Assembly (NCBI GenBank): GCA_003640385.1
Contig: RCAB01000203.1
Location: 40,117 to 104,116, forward strand
DNA: 64,000 nt
Origin: Setaria digitata
Taxonomy: Eukaryota; Nematoda; Chromadorea; Rhabditida; Setariidae
Direction: 5' to 3'
A program made the translations under genes and the position numbers. This document shows positions 24,901-38,000 of the stretch, piece by piece. Position 1 is the stretch's first letter, and every line of letters begins with the position of its first letter. The notes beneath the pieces were generated by a model. The model was given only the letters and a program-made list of their open reading frames with translations, was not told where the DNA came from and ran no database searches.

Positions 24901-25366
24901 AGTAGCAGCATATCATGGATGGCCTGGTGCAATGTTTGCATGGCTTGGCTCACGTAATGAATCGTTACAGAATGTAAACTACGAAGAGATGATCCTGGAT
25001 AAACTGAATATCCATCATTCATTAACATTTAATCCAATCGAACTTTCCATCCTGATCGCTATTCACAATAGACAATATCATTTATTGCGTTATTTGCCAG
25101 TAGCAAATGTTACAAACTCATTTCATCATCTTTTTCCATATGGACATGTTCCGTTACACTTTATGCGACAATTATTTAATATTCCATCAGTTGAATGTCA
25201 TTTAAATGAGAAATTAAGTAATTATCTTCGATCTGTTGCATGTTCGTTGGTTGAATGGATGAGTGAGTACGAGTTACGACGCTTTCGACGTCAATTAGCT
25301 GCAACTGATGGTGATACGGAAATAAAAAACTTCATTAATCAATTTTTTTATGCAAAAGGATGCTAG
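21986..25366 (+). CDS. Unrecognised protein with SOCS/VHL-box-like N-terminus
   Basis: Two exons (21986-22324 and 24770-25366) join in phase 0 across a 2.4-kb intron to 311 residues; the splice signals are GAG|GTAAGT and TTACAG|GCA. I do not recognise the family. Residues 22-32 (TLFTLCIRQLA) followed by LPSSIV at 42-47 resemble the BC-box/Cul-box pattern by which substrate receptors bind elongin C and a cullin, as in SOCS-, VHL- and ZYG-11-type proteins. Exon 2 is helical in character; ITVAAYHGWPGAMFAWL and PIELSILIAIHNRQYHLLRY recall ankyrin-like helix pairs, but the match is weak. The start is the first ATG in frame, one base after an AG acceptor. A role as a ubiquitin-ligase receptor is inference only. 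Confidence 0.75.
22470..22750. repeat. TTTA-type microsatellite with N-joined duplication
   Basis: Degenerate (ATTT)n / (TTTA)n repeat lies inside the intron of the unrecognised gene. The single N at 22657 separates two near-identical copies of about 63-70 bases (from 22594 and from 22658). Confidence 0.85.
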
Positions 25367-25659
25367 TGTAATTATGTGTTAATTTATCAATTATTATTAT
25401 TATTCTTTTTTTTTGTTTTCTGAAATTTAATTCATTCACATAAAAAGAGTAACAGTTCATGCAAACTCTTGTATATACAATACATTTTTTTTTTTTTTTT
25501 TTCAATGCAAATGTATCTTAATTCTCATTAACTGTTGCAAGGTTAAAGGTTATCAATTTGAAGACAGAAAGAAGAAAAGAAATGAGTAAAATTTCTATTG
25601 TTGAAATTTTTTAACTGGATGAAAATTTGAAGCAATAATGATATTGTAGAGTTCTGGAT

Positions 25660-25855
25660 AAATGTAAACGTATGCGTATGCGTGAAGCGTGTAACGCAGA
25701 CGCGTCTGCTTTTGCATGTGCGTGTGCGTGTGCGTGTGCGTGTGCGTTTGCGTGTTGTGAATGTTGGAACGGATGATTTGAAGCTATCATGACGCGCAAC
25801 GCTTGAAGTATTGAAGCTTTTCGCCTAATCAATCTGGTAGCTGCATGCGATGCGC
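25660..25855. other. CpG-rich segment with GTGTGC hexamer repeat
   Basis: In this AT-rich region the segment has many CpG dinucleotides, a perfect 14-bp palindrome (25696-25709, core GACGCGTC) and about five tandem GTGTGC units (about 25717-25750). The minus-strand open frame across it gives only a His-Ala repeat and is not believed to be a gene. It could be promoter DNA of unc-79 or the 3' region of the previous gene. Confidence 0.5.
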
Positions 25856-25974
25856 GCTTACTCTATCGAAACTTTCATATTCCTCAAAAGTAATCATCAT
25901 TTTACGCGATAATTTCTTTCCTTTTCATCATCCTATTATTGTTACTGTTTTTTATCATTATTATTTACATTATT

Positions 25975-26035
25975 GATCACTATTATTATTATTATTATCA
26001 TTATTATTATTATTATTGTTATTATTATTACTATT
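25975..26035. repeat. TTA trinucleotide microsatellite
   Basis: Interrupted (TTA)n / (ATT)n repeat. Similar arrays occur at about 33720-33850 and 42660-42980. Confidence 0.85.
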
Positions 26036-26277
26036 ACCATTTTACTGTAAGTGTTAATGATGATGATGATATTGTTGTATCGTTCAATTTGATGATATAA
26101 ATTGCAGCATATATTGTGATTGTATTACAACTTTTGGATAAATCAAAGCTCGTCAATCAACAAATATGATGACACGATCTGCGACATGTTTGTTATACTT
26201 CATTTATTTTTATTTTACTTTTTTATCTCAATTTAAAATTAATGACAATGAAGAGGAAGAGAAGAAAACGATATGAT

Positions 26278-26740
26278 GAAGCGAGAGAGAGAGGGAGAGG
26301 GAGAGGGAGGGAGAAAAAGTAAAGAAATTATGGAGAGTATCCTAAAAATATATACATATGTGTGATTTTATTGAGTGTAAGAAGCTTCTTTTTTTTTTTT
26401 TTCCTCTGTTTTTTTTTTTATACAAAGAGAAAGGGAGAGAAAGGAAGAAAGAAAAAAGGGAGGGGAAGAAGTAATGGAAGAAAGCGGAAAATATTAGATT
26501 ATTGAAACGGAAGATAATGAAGAGGAGAGGGCTTTTTTTTTTTTGTTGTTGAAAATGAAATAGTTTTTCAATTTTGAGAGTTTTTAGTTTTACGATTTGT
26601 GAAGAAGAAAGAAGAAAGAGAGAAAGAAAGAAAGGAAAAGAAAGGAGAGAGGAAGAGTTAAGATATTAAAGAAAGAAAAAAAGGAAAGTAAAAGATTCGC
26701 AAAAAAAAAAGAAAAAAAAAAACCCGAAATACTATTTCAC
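26278..26740. repeat. Purine-rich (GA) tract
   Basis: A long strand-biased stretch rich in GAGAGG, GGGAGA and AAAGAAAGG units, broken by short T-runs. It is strongest at 26281-26320 and 26595-26740. No reading frame is present. Confidence 0.75.
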
Positions 26741-27149
26741 TAATTTAAAATAAACTGTTTAATGGAGGAAGTGAGAAGCACATTAAAATATACGTACAAT
26801 TTTTAACTATAAGAAATGCTTTCTTTGTTTTTGCATTTTTCTTTTTTTTTTAATTAAATAGTTACATTTTCCTAATAATGCAGATTGAGTTATTAAAAAT
26901 TTGAATTTCTTATACATAGATTAAAAAAGAAATCATGCATGAAATAAGCAATATAGTTCTTTTTTTTAGATCATTTAATTTTTATTTCTTCATAAATATA
27001 TATTAAATTAAAAGTATTTGAGTTTTCAATCTTCGATATACAAATACAGATATATGAGTATGAATTATATCTGTCTAACATTTGGAATTGTACGAATAAA
27101 TGCTTTCTTTTTCTTTTAATTCAATTATTCTTATTTTTGTGAAAAGTGA

Positions 27150-27405
27150 AGTTAATAAGTTTTTAATTTCCACACTTATATGAATATGATATAGGGTCAA
27201 TCATTTTCTCACCCTAGAAAGGTGAGATTATTGAAGTTTTTAATTTCCAATATAGACCTAACGACGCATACATACACGTATATAAATGCACACATATACA
27301 CACACATCTTCATAAATATGAAATATGATCAATTAATTCTCTTTTCCTACAAAAAATGAAATTACTGAAGTTTTTAATTTCCAATATATATACATGAACG
27401 TATAA

Positions 27406-27443
<38 letters not shown>

Positions 27444-27645
27444 TTTCACTGTTCATTTTCCAATGCTTCACGAAGGGATTAAATGTATATATATATATCA
27501 TTTATATATTTCATATTTACATTTATATATATATATAAGTATATAAAATGCAGTCATTATCTGAATAATGAAATAGAATCAATCATTCTCTTTTCCTTTA
27601 AAAAAAAAAATGGAATTATTGAAGTATTTGATTTCCGATACGCGG
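27150..27645. repeat. Diverged tandem repeat (three or four units)
   Basis: The core TGAAGTTTTTAATTTCC recurs near 27232, 27366 and, diverged, 27619, with a partial copy near 27153. In the better copies it is preceded by a GATCAAT..TCTCTTTTCC-like stretch and followed by TA/CACGTA-rich sequence. Separately, a 31-base sequence at 27444-27474 is repeated exactly at 27839-27869. Confidence 0.7.
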
Positions 27646-29024
27646 ATGTACACGTACACGCATGCATAGATACACAAATGTAAATATGAAATTATTGTTA
27701 AAATGTTTGATGAAGGCGTGGTTGGATTATTGTCAGTGGAAAAATTTTAAGGGATTAAAAAAGAAAAAGGTTGGAAATGGGTGGATTGCGGAAACTCCGC
27801 CTGTTTTCATATTTAACTTAATGCAATGACGTTGTTGATTTCACTGTTCATTTTCCAATGCTTCACGAATGATTGCTTATTGATAAGCTTGATAAATGAA
27901 ATTGTTTATTGATAAGCTATGATAAAATTTTTGGACAAAAAACTAGCTCCAATACGATTCAATCCATAAAATTAACAAATTATTCAAGACTATATTTACT
28001 GCAGGATTTTCTATTTTCCAAAAATTTCTGATATGGCTTATTTGCTGAAATACTACACCTGTTAGTTAATTAAAATTCATTTCCTTATCAATACTGTATG
28101 TGTAGATAAGAGGTGATAACAGTTTTTAAAATAAAAAATTGAAAATTAGCACAGTTTTCGTTATGTTAATTATTCAGAGAAGAAGATTTCTGCTTTAGTG
28201 TATGAGTAAGTGAGGTAATAAAATTCAAAAATAAAAAAAATTAACACAACTGTCGTGATTTTATTTTTCAGAAAAGGTTTTTTTTTGTGATAAATAATCA
28301 CTGGGATAAGTAAGTGATTGTGATAATTTCGTAAAAACTCTTTTTATTTTGCTGCATAAACTTAAATTAACAAATTTTGATACTTCTTTCTTTTTCAATT
28401 AAAACATTTGTCTATTTTCATGAGCAATTTATTTTCTGCATAAATTGGATTGACGAAATATTTTAGTAATTTTTGATTGCAATAAAAGATACTATTAAAA
28501 TATTAACTTTGCATTTACTGGCAATTTAAATTATGACGCATTCGTAGATTTAAAATTATTCAATTTCTGCAAAAAATTCAGTCGAAATATACCTATGTTA
28601 ATTTTTATCCATTTATTAAATTTTTATAAATTTGACAATTTACATAAATGTAAATTATCATTAACAGTGGTATTGGATAATTTTACTTATATCACGTCAA
28701 ATGAAATAAAATTTTGTGAAAGTTGTAGTTTCATAAGAAAAAAAAAAAAATTTCTTTCTTTTTTCTACTAATCTCTTTTATAATTTAATGCAATAAATTT
28801 GCAAAAGATTTTTTTTATTTAACAAAGAACTATTTCAAGAAATGATGAAATTTCTTTTAAATTTTGCTTTTTGTTTCTCTTTATTTTTAAAATTCTCATC
28901 ATTAATTAATGTAATATATTATATTGAAAAAAAAAAACTGTGTAATTAAATAATAACTGAAAATAATTGAATGTACCAGGGAGAATTTTAATCAATTTAA
29001 TCATTCTCGAAAATTAAATTTCAG

Positions 29025-32000
29025 TTTCGGCAAAAATTCGTACATTGAGTGAATTTCATACTCGTATAGCATGCAGTCAGCAACCGCCTAGCGTTGCGGA
29101 AATATTAACAACGTTGCGCTATTTTCATCAAACTTTGATAGGGTTAGTTAATTTTTTTTTTTTTTTTAAGCTTAAAAAACAATTAAAAAATTTCTTCTGA
29201 ATCATTTTATCTTCAATATTTTTCAATAATGAAAATGAGAAAAGAAAAAAAAAAAAAAAAAGGAAAAAAAAAGGGAAAAAATGAAGAAAAAGAAACGATA
29301 TTTTCTTTCTTTTTAAATAAATTTAATATTTATTTAATAGAATGATTATTCGTTCTTTTTTTTTTTTTTTTTTTTTCATAATATACTTCATTATTAATTT
29401 CATGAGGACTTAATAAAAGAGTAATTAATAAACAATTCATAGTATTTGAGGGCATTGTTTATCGCTTTTTTGTCTAAGTTATAAATGAAATACTTTTTTT
29501 TTTTTTTTTTTTTTTTGGAAAAAAAGATGTATATTTGTAAGGATATATTTTAATAATATCACTTGAAATATTATTCTATACGCATATCAGCTATATCAGA
29601 TTATTGATAGTTAATATTTCATTTCTAATTAAGCAATATTCTATGTTTAATGATTAAAGTGTCCTCCATTTAGTTCCTCATTTTTTGACTTCTTATTGTT
29701 TTAAAATTTCATTAATTATTGGTGTGAAATTTAACAGTTTAATTGTTTTTCTCGAAATTACCAAACTGCAATTGTTGTTCATTCATTTATAATTTATGTT
29801 TTTATTTATGAACAAAAAGGAATAAAAGGGAAGTGAAGAAAATATTAAAGGATAGGATTCAAATGATAAGATAACGGAATAAATTATTCTGTTTCCAGAT
29901 ATTTCACTCCTCCATGGGGATTTGTCAATGAAATTTCACCTTCTAAATTTAATTTATGGTTGAAAAAAGTAATTAAAAATAAAAAGTAAAACGAGAATTA
30001 AATATAATTTAATTCCCTCTGGAATTTAGTTTTTTTCCTGATGCAATTATTTGGTAATTAGCGTTCATTTTCAAAGAAATGCTAATTGCATAATGCAAAA
30101 TGATAAGATAAGACATAATAAGAGAGCTTCAAATTTCGTTCCTGAATTTTCCTAAATTAAGATTATCGAAATCAGAAGTGATTAATAAATTTTCCAGGTC
30201 AGAAATGATATTAGTCGCCCTAAATTATTTCTGAAAATGTCGAAATTAGAAATGATGATGTCCTTGAAATTACTGAAATCAGAAATGATGTTCCTAGAAC
30301 TGCCTAAATCAGAAATGCTATTCGTTGATCCTGCCTAAATTAGAAATGTTACTCCTCAAATTGTCGATCTGTTGGCCTTCCTAGACTTATCTTCCTCCAA
30401 TTCTTATCATCATACATTAATGTTAAAGTGAACTATGATTAATAACTATTTCTTACAGTTAGCAATTTTAAGTAATAATTTAATTAAGCATATCTTTCCT
30501 TCATTGCTTAAATAATAAATAAGTTAGGGATTGATTACATAGAAGTTTTATTTCTTTTTAAATAAAATTTTTTCCAAAAAAAAAAAAAAGAACTGATCGT
30601 TTTATTTGAAGAAAATTTCAAATAAAAAGAAAAAAAAAATCATTCATATATTCTTTTTTTTTTTCCTTTTATTTTTTTGCATAAATGTGATGTCATTCTA
30701 CCAATTTAAAATTTGGATAAAAATTTAAAAAAAAGAAAAGTGGAAATTATAAATAGCACATTATAAATCACTGATCAAAAAAAATATATATATATATAAA
30801 GAAAAAGAAGTATGAAATGCAACATAAGCATTGAAATAATGTATATAAAGTAGCCATTAGTTTTTTTTTTTTATTATACGCAAAAGTGAAAATTCAAAAG
30901 TTGAAAATACAAAAATTGCTTCATTTTAGGTCAGTAAACAATTTGCTTTCTTGTTTTAATTAATTAAATGATACATAAATTAGTGAATAATTATTTGCTG
31001 ATTAATAATAATAATACAATAAGTGCGAAGAAATTCCGTTTTAAAGGAAAATAAATTTTCAATGCTTTTCGTGATTAAAGATGAAAAAAAAAAAAAAAAT
31101 TGTAGTGATTAGAATTTTTTTTTCCAATTTTATATCTTCATAAATGGATCCAAAGAAATGATAGCGTCAAAAATATGCGGAAATTTTTAAAATTTAAAAA
31201 TTCATTTTGATAAAATACCACCGTAAATTATGAAAGAGAGAGAGAGAGAGATAAGGAGGGAGAGAGGGAGAAAGACGAAGTTTCCTTCACCTTATTCGTC
31301 GTATGCATAATTTTTATTTGTTTCAAAATTTAATTTTCCTTTTTCTTTTTTGTTTTTTAAATTTGTAAAACATAGCAAGAAATTATTCGATTTTACTGAT
31401 AAAATTAGCAATGACTAATTAATCGTAATTATTCACCGTTTTAAATTTCAGAAATGTAGAATGAGAATAAGTTGAATTTGAATTTTGAAAATACTTTTTT
31501 TTTAAATATTTCCTTCCTTTTGTTGTATTTTTTATCATTTTTTTTTTTTTTTTTTCCAATAAATGTCTTTTCCTTCTTTTCTTTGCTTTTCATTTTTATT
31601 TTTTATTATATTTTTTTTTTTTAATGGGTTATTCTAAAAATATTATTGGCATTTTCAAGTGTTGATAAATAACTTTTCCAGAAATAAATTCTAAAATTAA
31701 ATGCAGTAGTTGGTCGGTGAAACATAAAAATTATATCCGGGGAGAATTTTTCACCATAGCATATGGTTGGTAAAATGAGAGAAAAAAAAACAATAAGAAT
31801 TAAAATAAAAAAAAAAAAAAAAGAGAGAAAAATAATCTGTGGAGGGGAAAATTTAATTAAAATTTAAATTAAAATGATGTAAGATGGTATAAAAGGAAGC
31901 CGATTAAAATAGAAGTGATTTGAAAAGGATTAAATATAAGAAGAACTAATGTGATAATAATTTGAAATGAGACGAATTAAAATGAGAAGAAAAAAGCGAT

Positions 32001-35000
32001 GAAACAATAATTGTGTTAAGGAAATGACTTCTTTTTTTTTCTTAAAAAGTAGAAGCAATTAACAATTCAAAAAAGAATAAAAATAAAAATATCTGATAAA
32101 AATGGAAAAAAAAAAATGATTATCACAATTTGATTGTTAACAAGTATTGAAACTAGTAATACTATGATTATTACATTGAAAAAATGATGTTAAAAATGAA
32201 TTTGGAAAATAAATAAATGAAATTTCCGGGCCATCCAACACAAAATGAATGTACCAATTTTTCAAAGTTTATTTTATCACCTTACCTTTAGAGCTGACAC
32301 CTTTTCTTAATTCATGACTTAAACCCTGAAATATTCATTTAATTAATTCATTTAATAAAAATTTCATATAATTCAATGCAATTCATATAACAATCAATTT
32401 CGACATAATGCAATAGTTTATGTTTGCATAAGCCTTTAAGCCATTGCAGTAAATTATTGTTTTAATTATTGCAATTATAAGCAGATAATCTTTATCGTCT
32501 TTTAAGTTGTATAATTATAATTTATTTCGAAACAATGATAATGACAATTTGATGGTGCCAAATTAATCAAAATAACAATAATAATAACAATTTTATGTTA
32601 TGATAAAAAAAACCCATTGATAATGATTAATGATATGATAATATATAATGTTGCATTCTTTCATTCCTTCGTAATTGCCATTCTCATTTCAAATATCCTT
32701 TTCAGAATTTTCATTTCAAAAGAACTTCTTTCTTTAACTAATTTAGCTTTTGATTTAAATTTGAATTAACGCAAAAAATAAAAAATAAAAAAGGAAAGAA
32801 ATTAAGGAAGGAAATACGATACAATTTAAATGCATTAAAGTGAATAGTAAAGCATACTGTAGAACATTTACTATTAACAATATTACATGGAATTTATTGA
32901 AAATAATTAAATTTAATTACTGTATTTAAATTTAGCAATGTAATTTCTGCAGATTTCTAAAAGAAATGCCAGCTGTGCCAATAGGTGTTTTCGAACGATT
33001 CTGTCCCACATTGAATCGTACAACTCTGTATCCAAATTTAAATTATTCCGGACTTTATTATGGTATAATCAATTTACTGGATGTTTTTCAACAAATACCT
33101 GCCTCACAACTTGGTTAGTAATCTATTATTGAAATTAAATTATGATTTGAAAAATTTTAAAACATGAAAAAGTTTCTAAATTTTTTACAAAAAAAAGTTT
33201 TTTTTTTTTTTTTCTATTTTTATTTTCTCCTTTTTTAAAAGCACAAAATCTTGCTCGAAATTTCAGTAACTATATGCATTTAGATAAAATGAAATCAAAA
33301 ATTGAGCAAAATTTTAGTTCATCTTTTTAAAATTTAAAACTTTTGCTTAATTTTTGTTTTTCTAAATTAAATTTTCAGCTATTGGTGATGCTATACTTGA
33401 TACAATTAAAGCATTATATTTCTTTCTGCAACGTGATATTTTGGAGCAATTACCGTTTGTGTTAGCATCACAACTTGATATTTTACCGGCTGAGCTTAGC
33501 AAAAAACTTGTCCATCTTATCAGCAGCTGTTTGATACCGTTTATACTGATACCGAAACAGGAATGCCTTGCAGTGCCAGCTGTTCTCATGATGATTCTTC
33601 AGCATTCCACTGATCTCAGTTAGGCCTTTCATCACTTTTTCCAATATCTTTTTCGTTCCTCTTATTCATGATATTAGTAATGATGGAAATAAGGATTGTT
33701 AGTAGTTATTATAGTAACAATAATAATAATTAATTATTACAGTAGTTATTATTTATTATTATTATTATTACTATTACTATTATTGTTACTATTATTATTT
33801 ATTATTATTATTATTATCATTATAATTATTGTTAATGATGGTAATAATGAACAATAAAGTCCTGGTAAAAAAGATAAGCAATGATAACAAACAATGGGAG
33901 GAGAAAAAAGAAATTTAATATCTGTAATAAAAATGATATATTTATTTCATTTAGTTATATTTGTTATTTTTACTATAAACTGTAAATTTTTATTGTATTA
34001 TATTATGCTAATTAAATTTATGTGTTCATTGCTAAAATGGTTAATTTCTTTTTTTTTTTTTTTTTTTTTTTTTAAACGACAAATTTTCATTTTTAATTTT
34101 TAAAATATACCCATTTAAACTGGTTAAGTTAAATTTTACCGCTATTATACAATAACAGACTTTACTATTTTGGCAGTAATTTTCGCTTATGTAATTATTC
34201 TTATCCAATTAAAATCTTCAAAAATTGGCAAACAAAAGAAATATTATTACTGTGTGTAAAATGTAAAATGTGTAAAATTTTTTCTCGGATGGAATTATAG
34301 TAGAAAAAGATACGGAAAAAAAAAATTTTTTTTTTTTTTGCATAATTATCAACGAAATCCATTTGACACTCTTTTATAATTAGTTGGAGTGCTACTGAAT
34401 ATAACCGTTGATCCAGGAATAGCGTAAATACTACTTCTAGTTAATCGTTCACCCAGAAAAAAGAAAAGCCTTAACTAAAAAGCCTTTACTAACTTTACGA
34501 AACATTTGCAACTGATAAAATTCATCAGATTATTCATTATTTTAATAGATTTTAAAAAAAAAGAAAATCTGATAAATTATTCATTTCTTGACGCATTTTG
34601 AAGTTACTTTTTAATTTTTTTTTTCTTTTTTTTCTTAACTCTTTAATTATTCATAATTTTAGCACAGGACCTGAATTAGATAGAGAGCTTATTTTTCAAA
34701 AAAAAAAAAGAAATATTTAATAATTTGCTAAATATGTTTGTTAGCTGCAATAATTAAGCTTGAAATGATGATATGAGATTAGTTATTTCAAATTGTAATT
34801 AAAACATCAAAGTAGTCCTTTAAGCTATCCTTTTTCTTGAACAAATTTTACGATTGATGCATTTTTCTGTGGTGAAATAAATGCGCATTTTAAGATTTAA
34901 ATTCAAACATTTTTTATAGAAAGAGAACTAATTTGGAGAAGAGCTTCCAAATTTACTTAATTATTTCCAACTTATATTTGGCATTCTCTTATTGTACTGA

Positions 35001-38000
35001 AAAAAAAAAAAAAAAATCATATGCATGTATTATATATTTTATCGTTTCTAAAATATTCTTTTAAAATGATGAAGTAAAAATTTTTATTTTTTAAATTTAA
35101 TTAATTTAATTGTGAAAATTGAAATGATCGAAAACTTTGTGCTTATTTTCTTCTTTTCCAGCTTCAGTTTAACGATTTTAATTATACTAAAGGCATATTT
35201 TCAAACGTAATTTCCGGCAGAAAAAGAAAAAATCAAAGCTGTACTGGATTTTAAATAAAATAATATATCAGTGAAAAGAATCAGTCATTAGAAATAATTT
35301 CTGTTATTAAAATGGAAAAGTATGAAATTACTGAGACTACAGTATCCATCATGATATGTGATAGTATTATTTACTTGCACTTTTAATTAAAATTTTTACC
35401 AACTTCAAACTTCATGATATGCAAAGTAAGAGCTGTTTTTAATTAATATTGCTATAATTATGGCAATAATAGCAATATTGATAATTAATGCTACTGCTAA
35501 ATTCTCATTAAGAACAATAATATTTGGTAAATATTACAGCGCTGTCCGTTATTATGTATGTTATTGTGAAAAATAATATTGCTAATGCTAATAATTAATA
35601 TTATTATTAAATTTTCACCAATAAAAATATTTGTTACGATGTCGTTTGTTGTATTAACTGTTTAATTAAATGCAAGGAGAAAAAAAAATTTAAAAAAAAT
35701 CAGAAAGCAAAGAGACAAAAAAAATACTCTATAATTTAATGAAAATACTAAAACTTTGTGATTTTTAGTAATGTAAAAATACCTAATTTTTTTAAAATTT
35801 TATTTCGGATTTTTTTTTTTTTTTTTTTTAACGAATGAAGCGATATAATTAATGTTGGTGTAAAGAATATATTTAAGAAAAATATAAATTAAAATTAAAA
35901 TTACTAAACTGACAGGAAAAGAAATTTCTGAAATTTGAAATAGTTTCCAGTCAAATTTAGCATATTATTAATTTAAGCGTTCTTTTTTTTCCCCCTTTAA
36001 TTGAAATTATTGTAAAGTTCAACGTAAAACATTTTACTTTACGTTCAGATATCTCGATCAGTATAAAAATTATCGGTCTGATCATTTATAGAATTTATTT
36101 CCAGGTCTTCATACGCTTTTTGTTGAAAGTCTTTTGGCACATAAAGAAAACGTTTACAAGGTAAAAATGCTTCTTTTCCACTATTCCTATTAATTAATTA
36201 TCATAAATGCTACTATGTATTATGAGTGATTTTGGTTTTTGCGTGCGTCACTTTTCACGTGCGTTTACTATAAATAGTTTTTTTTCTTGTGTGTGTAAGT
36301 TATATGACTGCGTACAATTAATATTTGATATCAATTATANCTGATTTTGGTTTTCACGTGCGTCACTTTTCACGTGCGTTTACTATAAATAGTTTTTTTT
36401 TTTCTTGTGTGTGTAAGTTATATGACTGCGTACAATTAATATTTGATATCAATTATATATCCTTAACTAAATAGTGCTTATATTTCAAGATATTTATGTG
36501 TGTCTTATACGCAGGTATTATAAATACGTCATCGTTTACGTAAATCAAAATAAAAAAAAAAAAAAAGATTCCGTGAAATAAGTTTTTTGATGAAAAAATA
36601 TATTAAAATATTGATAATTAAAAAATTGCTACTTATTTGTAGAATATTTATTAAAACTGATAAAATACTGTCATATTTAACCTTCTAGTATGTAATTAAT
36701 CTAAAAGGAAAAACATTCAGGTGAAATAACTTACGGATAATTAATTAATTAATTAGTTAATTGATAATCTATTAAAGGATATGATATTGGTACTGTCAAA
36801 AGGTACAAGCGAAGCTCGAATTGCTGCCGCAAATTTATTATTTCATTATTGGCCTATTAATAGTCCACAAATATTAAATCGTAAATCAATTCAATATCGT
36901 ATTCAAGGTTTGAAATGTTTTCTTTAATTAAAATTTGTTAAAATTCGATTAATGATGGGTTAGAGGTGTAAATTATTTTAATTATATTAGGAAAAAAGTT
37001 CCTTTTTTGAAATTATTTTTGTGGATTTATTTTAAAAGGAAAAAAGTGAATTTTCTTTTTTTATTTCACAGGATCTTTTTGCTAGTAAAATTCTAATTTC
37101 TAATTTGCAATTTCTTTAGTTCATCCAATTTCTTCATCCATTTCTTTAGTTCATCCAATTTCTCCTTTCTAATTTTGCAATTTTGAAAACTAATAAAAAT
37201 GAAATGTTTTACAGCATGGACAAGTATTCCATGTCAAAATCTCAAATGCCTAGAAAAAGAGCCAAGGTACAATTGTAGCCAAGATGTACATCATTGTCAT
37301 TTCTTTAGTTCATCGAAATTCTTTTATTGCATGTTGCATTTTAATCATTGCAGACATGTACAATTACTATTGCAATTATCAATTGAATTATTTTTAAAAT
37401 TGAGTAAATTTTTAATCGATACAAATACATTGGAGAATTTTGAAAAACATTTTCGAATTTGATTAATACTTAAATGAAGTTTGTTACAATATTTATTTAA
37501 TTATACACAATTTCGCAACTTTCATATTTGCATTTTCTCATCCCCCTTTTTTTTTCTTTTGAAATTAAAATTTAAATTACAATTATTAAATTGCAGTATT
37601 CGATGTTGCTATGATCCGATAATTTCGATTAAATACGGTGAAATGGCACCACCAATATCGTTGTGTAAAAAATGTACTGAAATGATTGAAAATGATAATG
37701 AAATAACAACAGTACCAATATGTATGCCAATTTCAGCAGCAAATAAAGTTAATTGTCAAAATAAGGTTTGTTTCTTTATTGTAAATTGACTACCTGTCAT
37801 ATTGTATTTGTAAAAATAGACTGGTTATTTTGTTGCAGTTTAGGCTCTTTCTTCTTGTTTTATTTGCAAAATAGCCTCGTTTCCTCGTATGATAATGGCA
37901 TTTCTTTTCACATTTCATTTGCAAAAATTGTCTCTTTTCTTATTGTAATAAATGCCAACTCATATTTCATCTTCAAAAAAGCCTATTTTCTTATTTGCAA

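Larger units (their letters stand above)
25367..29024. other. Repeat-rich region before the first detected unc-79 exon
   Basis: No coding exon could be supported. It holds a CpG-rich segment, a TTA repeat, a long purine tract and a diverged tandem repeat, each listed separately. The start exon and promoter of unc-79 probably lie here, because exon 29025-29142 begins with two bases of a split codon and has no ATG. Confidence 0.5.

Noticed and set aside
25611..25832. Minus-strand frame with a His-Ala repeat
   Set aside because: It is the translation of the GTGTGC hexamer repeat. There is no splice context or recognisable domain.
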